Below, in pieces: positions 6,716 through 15,329 of a stretch of DNA of 19,685 nucleotides (positions are counted from its first letter, which is position 1; each line of letters opens with the position of its first letter). Below the pieces are notes generated by a model. The model made no database searches. It was not told the DNA's origin and was given only the letters and a program-made list of their open reading frames with translations. Both the position numbers and the translations under genes were made by a program. Origin of the DNA: an uncultured Faecalibacterium sp. (lineage in GTDB: Bacteria > Bacillota > Clostridia > Oscillospirales > Ruminococcaceae); the NCBI GenBank assembly GCA_934540955.1, contig CAKTCY010000043.1, positions 1 through 19,685 on the forward strand, read 5' to 3'.

Positions 6716-6741
6716 ATGGCCAGAGCGAAAGCGGAGGCCAT
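6716..6741 (+). other. leader hairpin with GAAA tetraloop before thiI
   Basis: ATGGCC (6716-6721) pairs with GGCCAT (6736-6741); inside is an AGA/GGA internal loop and GC-GAAA-GC, a GNRA-type tetraloop. It lies 31 bases before the thiI start. No known riboswitch consensus was recognised here. Confidence 0.45.
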
Positions 6742-6772
6742 GATAAATCCTACATCAGGAGATGCAACATTT

Positions 6773-7972
6773 ATGAAGGAAATTATTATGGGCTATCAGG
6801 GCGAGATGTCCCTGAAAGGCCTCAATCGCAACCAGTTTGAAGCAGCCATGATGAAGATCCTGCGCTACCGCCTTAAGACGGTGGGCAGGTTCAAGGTGTA
6901 CTGTACCCAGTCCACCTTTTATATGGAGCCTGAGGAAGAGGACGTGGATATGGACCTCGCCTTTGAGCGGGTCAGCAAGGTGTTCGGTCTTGCCGCGCTC
7001 AGCCGTGCCGTGGTGTGCGAAAAGGATTTCGATACCATCTGCCAGACCGCCGAGGACTATCTGGGCAGCGAGCTGCACGGCATCCGCACCTTCAAGGTGG
7101 AAGCCCGCCGCGCCGATAAGACCTACCCTATGACCAGCCCGGAGCTGATGCGGGAGCTGGGCGCTTACCTGCTGGGCAAGCACAACTACCTGAAGGTGGA
7201 TGTGCGCAACCCGCAGTTCAAGGTGATCGTGGAGATCCGAGATTACGGTGCGTATATTCACGGCCCGAAAGTACCGGGCGAGGGCGGTCTGCCCGTGGGC
7301 ACCAGCGGCCGCGCCCTGAATATGCTCTCCGGCGGCATCGACAGCCCGGTGGCGGCATATCGGATGGCAAAGCGCGGTCTGGCTTTGGATCACATCCATT
7401 TTGCATCCCCTCCGTATACTTCCGAACGCGCAAAACTGAAGGTAAAAGCTCTGGCGCAGCTTATCACCGTGTATACCGGCAGTGCCAACCTGTTTGTGGT
7501 GCCCTACACCAAACCCCAGGAATACATCCGGGATAACGCTCCGGATGTGCTGTTCACGGTGCTGATGCGCCGCAGCATGATGCGCATTGCAAACGTGATC
7601 GCCAAAAAGCAGGGGTGCGAAGCGCTGGTCACCGGCGAAAGTCTGGCACAGGTGGCAAGCCAGACCGTCAAGGCTTTGCAGTGCACCGATGCCGCACAAG
7701 ACCTTCCCATCCTGCGCCCGCTCATCGGTATGGATAAGACCGAGATCATCGAGACCTCCCGCCATATCAATACCTTTGAGACCAGCATCCTGCCCTACGA
7801 GGACTGCTGCACCATCTTTACCCCGCCGCACCCGAAGATCCGCCCCGAGCTGGAGGAGATCCTTGCCGCCGAAGCCGCCATGCCCGGCCTTGCCGCGCTG
7901 GAGGCCGAGGCCGCAGAGCAGACCGAGCGCATCCGGGTGCGCATCACCGATCAGGTAGAATTCGAGGGTTGA
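6773..7972 (+). CDS. thiI: tRNA 4-thiouridine synthetase ThiI
   Basis: Adenylates U8 of tRNA and inserts persulfide sulfur to make 4-thiouridine; in some bacteria it also serves thiamine thiazole synthesis. The 399-residue form begins MKEIIMGYQGEMSLKGLNR, the usual ferredoxin-like start, then a THUMP domain (about 60-165) and a PP-loop ATPase with SGGIDS at 186-191. It has no C-terminal rhodanese domain, as in most Firmicutes, so sulfur must be delivered by the upstream cysteine desulfurase. The open frame runs 36 codons further upstream into the 36-bp palindrome, but those codons are not family-like; AGGAGA about 10 bases before ATG 6773 fixes the start. It is 297 bases after the desulfurase gene and 7 bases before cinA. 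Confidence 0.94.
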   Translation: MKEIIMGYQGEMSLKGLNRNQFEAAMMKILRYRLKTVGRFKVYCTQSTFYMEPEEEDVDMDLAFERVSKVFGLAALSRAVVCEKDFDTICQTAEDYLGSELHGIRTFKVEARRADKTYPMTSPELMRELGAYLLGKHNYLKVDVRNPQFKVIVEIRDYGAYIHGPKVPGEGGLPVGTSGRALNMLSGGIDSPVAAYRMAKRGLALDHIHFASPPYTSERAKLKVKALAQLITVYTGSANLFVVPYTKPQEYIRDNAPDVLFTVLMRRSMMRIANVIAKKQGCEALVTGESLAQVASQTVKALQCTDAAQDLPILRPLIGMDKTEIIETSRHINTFETSILPYEDCCTIFTPPHPKIRPELEEILAAEAAMPGLAALEAEAAEQTERIRVRITDQVEFEG

Positions 7973-7979
7973 TTTGTCC

Positions 7980-9299
7980 ATGACAGCAGAGATCATCAGT
8001 GTGGGTACCGAGCTGCTGCTCGGCAACATTCTTAACACCAATGCCCAGTACCTCAGCCGGGAGCTGGCTGCGCTGGGCATCACCGTCCGGCGGCAGAGCA
8101 CCATCGGCGATAACCATGACCGTCTGGCGGATTTTGTCAACGAGGCAAAGCAGCGGTGCGACCTGCTGGTGTTCACCGGCGGGCTGGGCCCCACGGCGGA
8201 CGACCTGACCAAGGAGACGGTGGCCGCCTGCTTTGGCGACACCCTTACCTTTGACCCGGAGGAGTGGCAAAAGATCGTGGACTTCTTTACCCGCACCGGG
8301 CGCGAGACCACCCCCAACAACCGCAAGCAGGCCATGGTGCCGGTGCATGGGCATAAGGTGGTCAACCACCACGGCACCGCGCCGGGCGCGTGGTTCGAGC
8401 AGGACGGCCGCTGCGCTGTGCTGATGCCCGGCGTGCCCCACGAGATGAAGGCCATGTGGGAGGAAAGCGTGCGCCCGCTGCTGCTGGCGCGGCAGAGCTG
8501 CGCCCTGCACAGCCTGACGCTGCGGGTGCTGGGCGGCGAGAGCAATCTGGAATATCGGGTGCGCCCGCTGCTGGAAAACCCGAACCCCACCGCCGCTATC
8601 TACTGCAAGACCGGCGAGTGCGAGATCCGCATCACCGCCCGGGCGCAGAATGACACCGAGGCGCAGACCATGTGCCGCGCCTACGCCAAAAAGTTCTATG
8701 ATCTGCTGGGCGATGCGGTGTATGATGAGGATGTCGCCGGGTTGGAAGAAACGGTGGTGCACACGCTGCGGGCCAACGGCCTGACCATTGCTACCGCCGA
8801 AAGCTGCACTGGCGGCATGATCGCCCAGCGCCTGACCAACGTGTCCGGCGCAAGCGAGGTGTTCGGCTACGGCTTTGTGACCTACTGGGAGCAGGCCAAG
8901 GCGAAGCTTGTCGGGGTAGACCCGGCGGTCATTGTGCAATATAATGTGGTGTCGGCTCCCGTGGCGGCGCAGATGGCGCTGGGTGCGGCAAAGGCCGCCG
9001 GTGCGGATATCGCGGTCAGCGTTACCGGTCTGGCAGGCCCCGGCGGCGGTGACGCCGTCCGGCCTGTGGGCACGGTGTATCTGGGCGCTGCCCGGGGAGA
9101 CAAGGTCTATGTGAAAAAACTGTTCGTCTCCCGCCCGGACCGTGCGCTCATCCGCGCCCGCGCCGCACAGACTGCGCTGGAAATGGCGCTGCGTCTGGCA
9201 CAGGGCAAGACCCCTGCCAGTACGCAGGTGCTGGCCGAAGGCGCACAGCATGACCCCGCCGCCCTGACCGCCTTGGACGAGACCCTGCGGGCAGAGTAA
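7980..9299 (+). CDS. cinA: CinA family nicotinamide-nucleotide amidohydrolase
   Basis: A 439-residue, full-length CinA. Residues 1-170 form the MoCF/MoaB-like domain (IISVGTELLLGNILNTNAQYLS; TGGLGPTADDLTKE at 66-79), linked to ADP-ribose pyrophosphatase activity in some members. A KH-like middle domain (about 178-260) follows. The C-terminal amidase domain (about 265-410) has the active-site motif ATAESCTGG with Ser275 and TGLAGPGGGD at 349-358; it deamidates NMN to nicotinate mononucleotide for NAD salvage. In Gram-positives cinA is often induced with competence. ATG 7980 is chosen over an in-frame TTG at 7974 because GAGGG sits about 10 bases before the ATG but only 4 before the TTG. The 7-base gap after thiI implies co-transcription. 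Confidence 0.94.
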   Translation: MTAEIISVGTELLLGNILNTNAQYLSRELAALGITVRRQSTIGDNHDRLADFVNEAKQRCDLLVFTGGLGPTADDLTKETVAACFGDTLTFDPEEWQKIVDFFTRTGRETTPNNRKQAMVPVHGHKVVNHHGTAPGAWFEQDGRCAVLMPGVPHEMKAMWEESVRPLLLARQSCALHSLTLRVLGGESNLEYRVRPLLENPNPTAAIYCKTGECEIRITARAQNDTEAQTMCRAYAKKFYDLLGDAVYDEDVAGLEETVVHTLRANGLTIATAESCTGGMIAQRLTNVSGASEVFGYGFVTYWEQAKAKLVGVDPAVIVQYNVVSAPVAAQMALGAAKAAGADIAVSVTGLAGPGGGDAVRPVGTVYLGAARGDKVYVKKLFVSRPDRALIRARAAQTALEMALRLAQGKTPASTQVLAEGAQHDPAALTALDETLRAE

Positions 9300-9305
9300 G
9301 AGCGG

Positions 9306-9323
9306 CCCCTGCGGCCGCAGGGG
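9306..9323 (+). promoter_or_regulatory. palindrome sequestering the ribosome site of the CinA-like gene
   Basis: CCCCTGCGGCCGCAGGGG is a perfect 18-bp palindrome. Its right arm contains most of the purine-rich ribosome site (AGGGGGGA, 9319-9326) of ATG 9333. Folding would hide the site unless ribosomes ending cinA at 9299 disturb it. Confidence 0.55.
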
Positions 9324-9332
9324 GGATGCGTC

Positions 9333-10247
9333 ATGACAAATAAGGAAGAGCGCCCGGCAGGCTGCGTGCTGCGGCTGTTCGGGGCACCGGAGCAGACCGT
9401 GCAAAGGGCTGTGGAAGCCCTGCCGGATACTTGGCAGGGCACGGTGCACTGCCGCACCCGGGGCGCGGAAACGCTGGTGGCGCTGCAAAGCAGCACCCCG
9501 CAGCAGCTGCACCGGGCAGTACAGCTGCTGCGGACAAGCCTTGCTCCGGCGCTGTATGGGGAAGGGGAGCAGACCCTTGCCGCCGCCGCAGTGCAGGCGC
9601 TGGAGCAGCACCGCAAGCTTTTGGTGTGCAGCGATGCCGCCGCCGGGGCGCTGCTGGAGACTAGGCTGGAAAACCTTCCCGGTGCGGAAAAGGTGTTCGA
9701 TTTTGGCGCCATGAGCTACGCCAATGCCGCGCTTACCGCCCGACTCAGCCGCAAGCTGCGCAAGGCACCGCAGGCAGAGCCTGCCCGCACACTGGCGCGG
9801 GTGCAGGCCATGCAGCGGCTGACAGGCGCTGCGCTGGCGGTGGGCTGTGTGGAGCTGCCCCAAAGCCGCCTGCTGCTGGTGGGCGGCAAAAAGGGCTGCT
9901 GGCTGCGGTGTCTTGCGCCGGACGAGAACCCCGGGCTGTGGCTGCTGGATATGCTGCGCCGCGCCGCCTGCGGTCTGCCGCAGGCAGGGGGCACAAGCTG
10001 GCAGCCCTACGGCAGAGCCGTGCCGGATGCCGCCCTGACCCCTGCCGCCCTCGCGGCGGCACCGCCCGCGCCGCCGAGCCCAAAGCGCCGCAGGCTGGGC
10101 AAGGTGCTGGCGGTGCTTTTGCTGCTGGCACTGGCAGCGCTGGCTGCGGGCTGGTACTATACCGGCGGCGACCTTGCCGCCCTGCCCCAAAAGCTGCAAA
10201 GCCTTGGTGCAGAAAGCCTGCCCCACGCCGGGGCAAGGCTGGTATGA
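9333..10247 (+). CDS. divergent CinA C-terminal-like protein with C-terminal membrane anchor
   Basis: A 304-residue protein not matching a named family at first sight. By eye it aligns with the second half of the CinA just upstream. Residues 11-45 (VLRLFGAPEQTVQRAVEAL) follow CinA 178-212 (TLRVLGGESNLEYRVRPLL). Residues 95-134 (RLENLPGAEKVFDFGAMSY) follow CinA 269-309 (RLTNVSGASEVFGYGFVTY) without a gap. Residues 165-212 follow CinA 341-405 with a short deletion. The amidase motif AESCTGG has become SDAAAGA, and TGLAGPGGGD is lost, so it should be catalytically dead. The MoCF domain is absent. A Pro/Ala linker, KRRR and one membrane segment (about 256-275) follow, so the domain should face the cytoplasm. 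Separated from cinA by 33 bases. Confidence 0.7.
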   Translation: MTNKEERPAGCVLRLFGAPEQTVQRAVEALPDTWQGTVHCRTRGAETLVALQSSTPQQLHRAVQLLRTSLAPALYGEGEQTLAAAAVQALEQHRKLLVCSDAAAGALLETRLENLPGAEKVFDFGAMSYANAALTARLSRKLRKAPQAEPARTLARVQAMQRLTGAALAVGCVELPQSRLLLVGGKKGCWLRCLAPDENPGLWLLDMLRRAACGLPQAGGTSWQPYGRAVPDAALTPAALAAAPPAPPSPKRRRLGKVLAVLLLLALAALAAGWYYTGGDLAALPQKLQSLGAESLPHAGARLV

Positions 10248-10347
10248 GCGCTGTGGCGGCTATCTTCCAGAGAAAAGCAAAAGCCAAGCCCGGAGGGTGC
10301 TTCCCCTGAACGAGTGCAGGACGCCACGAGAAGGATAGGCATAATAA

Positions 10348-10398
10348 AACAGCCACCCATTGTATCGATTTGATACAGTGGGTGGCTGTTCTTCTTTT

Positions 10399-10400
<2 letters not shown>
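10348..10400. terminator. terminator between the cinA operon and the bgl operon
   Basis: AACAGCCACCCATTGTATC (10348-10366) pairs with GATACAGTGGGTGGCTGTT (10372-10390), 19 bp with a 5-base loop, followed on the plus strand by CTTCTTTTTT (10391-10400). On the minus strand the stem is followed by TTATTAT. It probably serves both convergent operons, and its T run overlaps the stop codon of the phosphoglucosidase gene. Confidence 0.85.
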
Positions 10401-11856
<1,456 letters not shown>

Positions 11857-11867
11857 TCAGCTGATAT

Positions 11868-11929
11868 AAAAAGCGGGGCAGGCCCTTTACGGCTGCGGCC
11901 CTGTACGGCCTGTGGCCGGAGCCTGCCCC
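11868..11929 (-). terminator. intercistronic terminator-like hairpin between EIIBC and phosphoglucosidase genes
   Basis: On the minus strand GGGGCAGGC pairs with GCCTGCCCC (11921-11929 with 11875-11883) and is followed by GCTTTTTATA. The 37-base loop contains further pairing (CCGGCC with GGCCG). It may set a lower level of the downstream gene or act as an mRNA-processing/stability element. Confidence 0.55.
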
Positions 11930-11974
11930 TGAATACGGATATCTATAAAACCCCTGCTAAAATTGTGGTACGGC

Positions 11975-13690
<1,716 letters not shown>

Positions 13691-13744
13691 ACCAAAAAAA
13701 CATATAAACGCAGCCCTCGCGCGCCGGGCCGCGGCTATATCAGC

Positions 13745-13836
13745 AAAAAAGAAAAATCACCCAAAGCATGAGCCGCTGCAGCGGTGCAAAAACCATAAAA
13801 AGGCCTGTACAGCTGGTGCTCGATGTCCTGGGTGAC
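13745..13836 (-). terminator. RAT-overlapping terminator before EIIBC
   Basis: Minus strand GTCACCCA (13836-13829) can pair with TGGGTGAT (13763-13756), followed by TTTTCTTTTTT (down to 13745). The left arm is the 3' end of the RAT, so RAT stabilisation by the antiterminator would prevent the terminator. The 65-base loop holds an extra hairpin (CCGCTGCAGCGG). Confidence 0.6.
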
Positions 13837-13866
13837 GCCCCGCAAACGGTGTGCGGGTAACGATCC
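13830..13866 (-). promoter_or_regulatory. ribonucleic antiterminator (RAT) before EIIBC
   Basis: The minus strand begins GGATCGTTACCCGCA and ends TGCGGGGCGTCACCC. GGATYGTTAC matches the BglG/LicT RAT start, CCCGCA/TGCGGG forms the apical stem, and GGC...ACC mirrors the RAT 3' side. It is less canonical than the copy at 14845-14872, but its position between the antiterminator and transporter genes mirrors E. coli bgl. Confidence 0.65.
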
Positions 13867-13897
13867 GTAAAACGATCGGGGATATTCAGTTGTGGGT

Positions 13898-14743
13898 TCA
13901 CCCCTCCACAGCGGTGCGCTCAACGCAGACGCGGTGGATATGCATGATGAGGTACAGCTGCTCTTCTTTGCTGCACTGCCACCCGTAGGTGCCGTGCAGA
14001 AAGGTATCGATCTGCTGTACGCAGGCATAGACCTGCGGGTACTCGTTGCGCATGGTAACGAACATACTGTCCATGGCGTTATCGGCGTTGAGCGGACTGC
14101 CGTGCATCATGCGCTGTACCAGATAGCGCAGATGCATACAGAACCGGGAGTAGCTGAAGCTTTCCTTATTGAGCTGGAGCTCCATGCCATGCTCCACGAT
14201 GGCAGACAGTTCCGAGATGACCTTGGCGGTCAGGATGGTGGAATGCATATCTCCCACCTCGTTTTCCGCCGTGATGATGTGCATGGCAATGCTCACGATC
14301 TCGGTGTCCGGCAGCTCCACCGCCAAGTTGCGGCACAGCTCGTGCAGCCCCTGCTTTGCGATGGCGTACTCCTGCGGGTAGAGATGCTGGATATCATAGG
14401 CAAGCGGCACCTGGACGTTAAGTCCATCGCGGCTGCGCTGGATGGCAAAGTTGAGATGGTCGGCCAGGGCATAGGTCAGGTTTGCATTCAGGGTGCAATC
14501 CAATTCCTCCCGGGCTGTATCGGCGATATCGTCCGCCGCCAGAAACACGGCCTCCGGCACATCGCGGAGAAGTGCAAAATACTTCTCGTTCACATCGTAA
14601 AAGGTGCGCTGGATGCGGGAAAGATCGGTCAGCTCATAGGGCATGGAGGCAAAGCCGATGCCTTTGCCAAAGACAACGAGCTCCCGGCTCTTTGCATCGC
14701 GGGCAAGTGCAACGTTATTGTTGATCTTCTTGTAAACTTCCAT
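13898..14743 (-). CDS. BglG/LicT-family transcription antiterminator
   Basis: Binds RAT hairpins in nascent mRNA and blocks overlapping terminators, under control of the sugar PTS. The 281 residues match the family. The N-terminal co-antiterminator RNA-binding domain is 1-55 (MEVYKKINNNVALARD; GKGIGF). PRD1 spans about 65-170 and PRD2 about 171-278. All four regulatory histidines can be placed: His96 (ADHLNFAI) and His155 (SIAMHI) in PRD1, His204 (FCMHLRYL) and His268 (LIMHIHR) in PRD2. In this family the transporter phosphorylates PRD1 to inhibit and HPr phosphorylates PRD2 to activate. The ribosome site is weak (AGGATC). The gene has its own promoter and RAT/terminator, so it should autoregulate as well as control the downstream transporter gene. 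Confidence 0.95.
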   Translation of the reverse strand: MEVYKKINNNVALARDAKSRELVVFGKGIGFASMPYELTDLSRIQRTFYDVNEKYFALLRDVPEAVFLAADDIADTAREELDCTLNANLTYALADHLNFAIQRSRDGLNVQVPLAYDIQHLYPQEYAIAKQGLHELCRNLAVELPDTEIVSIAMHIITAENEVGDMHSTILTAKVISELSAIVEHGMELQLNKESFSYSRFCMHLRYLVQRMMHGSPLNADNAMDSMFVTMRNEYPQVYACVQQIDTFLHGTYGWQCSKEEQLYLIMHIHRVCVERTAVEG

Positions 14744-14760
14744 GTCTGATCCTGCCCTAC

Positions 14761-14864
14761 AAAAAAATAACTCCCTGCGGCAAATAACGATAGTACGATC
14801 ACAAGCAAGTTAAACAAGTAAGTCAAACCAGCAAGCAAGTGTACAAGTAATGCCTCCAGAGAGT
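14761..14864 (-). terminator. RAT-overlapping terminator before the antiterminator gene
   Basis: Minus strand ACTCTCT (14864-14858), inside the RAT, can pair with AGGGAGT (14776-14770), followed by TA and seven T residues (14767-14761). The long loop contains the CAAG-type repeats at 14802-14850. Confidence 0.55.
14802..14850. repeat. degenerate CAAG/CAAGT repeats in the antiterminator leader
   Basis: Plus strand shows CAAGCAAGT, then AACAAGTAAGT, then CAGCAAGCAAGT, then TACAAGTAA, at intervals of about 12-18 bases. Arrangement is irregular, with a common CAAG-x-AAGT core. It lies in the loop between the two terminator arms. Confidence 0.5.
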
Positions 14865-14872
14865 AACAATCC
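14845..14872 (-). promoter_or_regulatory. ribonucleic antiterminator (RAT) before the antiterminator gene
   Basis: The minus strand starts GGATTGTTACTC and continues TCTGGAGGCATTACTT. It matches the RAT pattern GGATTGTTACTG...CAGGCAAAACC in the invariant GGATTGTTACT and AGGCA parts. It begins a few bases after the predicted transcription start. Confidence 0.8.
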
Positions 14873-14881
14873 TGTGCTTTT

Positions 14882-14910
14882 ATGATACCGCAGAGGATAA
14901 AAAATGTCTA
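14882..14910 (-). promoter_or_regulatory. promoter of the bgl operon
   Basis: Minus strand TAGACA (14910-14905), a 17-base spacer and TATCAT (14887-14882). The predicted start falls next to the RAT at 14872. Confidence 0.65.
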
Positions 14911-14956
14911 TTCGATATCTTCACAAATAATTTGCCGTAAATTTGTAGATTGTGCC

Positions 14957-14975
14957 CAGAGCATCCGTTGCTCTG
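14957..14975. promoter_or_regulatory. 19-bp dyad upstream of the bgl promoter (copy 2)
   Basis: CAGAGC-7-GCTCTG with the plus-strand reading CAGAGCATCCGTTGCTCTG. It shares 14 of 19 bases with the copy at 13657-13675. It lies about 47 bases upstream of the -35 box. The rest of 14911-15045 shows no gene or other clear signal. Confidence 0.4.
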
Positions 14976-15045
14976 CGGCAAAAGGGGCTGCTGCCATCGG
15001 CAGAAGGACATTTGCTGGCTGATACTGGCGTCAGGTTCAAAATAA

Positions 15046-15092
15046 AAAATGCGAGGATCGTCTTTCCCGCGGAAAAATGATCCTCGCATTTT
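15046..15092 (-). terminator. terminator of tRNA-Arg
   Basis: AAAATGCGAGGATC (15046-15059) pairs with GATCCTCGCATTTT (15079-15092); on the minus strand the stem is followed by a T-rich tail. It lies 10 bases beyond the tRNA 3' end. Confidence 0.85.
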
Positions 15093-15102
15093 CTTAAGCT
15101 GG

Positions 15103-15176
15103 CGTCCCCGATGTGATTCGAACACACGGCCTTCCGCTTAGGAGGCGGACGCTCTATCCAGCTGAGCTACGGAGAC
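15103..15176 (-). tRNA. tRNA-Arg (anticodon CCU)
   Basis: Minus-strand cloverleaf. Acceptor GTCTCCG/CGGGGAC with one G-U pair, D stem GCTC/GAGC, anticodon stem TCCGC/GCGGA with loop CTCCTAA (anticodon CCT, reading AGG), T arm GTGTG-TTCGAAT-CACAT, discriminator G. CCA is not encoded in full. Its own terminator follows. Confidence 0.96.
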
Positions 15177-15256
15177 ACGGGTCTGCAGCCTTGGGGCAGA
15201 ACGCCCCCAAAACGCAGTACCTTATTATAATACCGCAACTGGGCTGTAAAATCAAG

Positions 15257-15285
15257 TTGAACCTGCGGGCAAAATGGTGTATGCT
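15257..15285 (+). promoter_or_regulatory. promoter of the potassium transporter gene
   Basis: TTGAAC (15257-15262), a 17-base spacer and TATGCT (15280-15285), about 45 bases before ATG 15330. Confidence 0.65.
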
Positions 15286-15329
15286 ATAAGAGAATGCAAG
15301 GCGGCTGTGTGCTGCGCAGGGAGGAAGCT

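Noticed and set aside
6476..6772. TPP riboswitch before thiI
   Set aside because: The conserved CUGAGA and GGGUGC-type core segments of the TPP aptamer are not present in the right order.
6755..8590. Open frame of 611 codons on the minus strand opposite thiI
   Set aside because: Antisense shadow of thiI and cinA with no recognisable domain and no ribosome site.
7944..10226. Open frame of 760 codons on the minus strand opposite cinA and the CinA-like gene
   Set aside because: Composition (Gln/His/Arg/Gly-rich) is typical of the antisense of GC-rich genes; no family motifs; cinA on the other strand is certain.
14802..14850. CAAG repeats as a CRISPR-like array
   Set aside because: Units are short, irregular and lack regular spacers; there are no cas genes.
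14880..15127. Short minus-strand open frames between tRNA-Arg and the bgl promoter
   Set aside because: They run through the tRNA terminator and promoter, lack ribosome sites and look like random translation.
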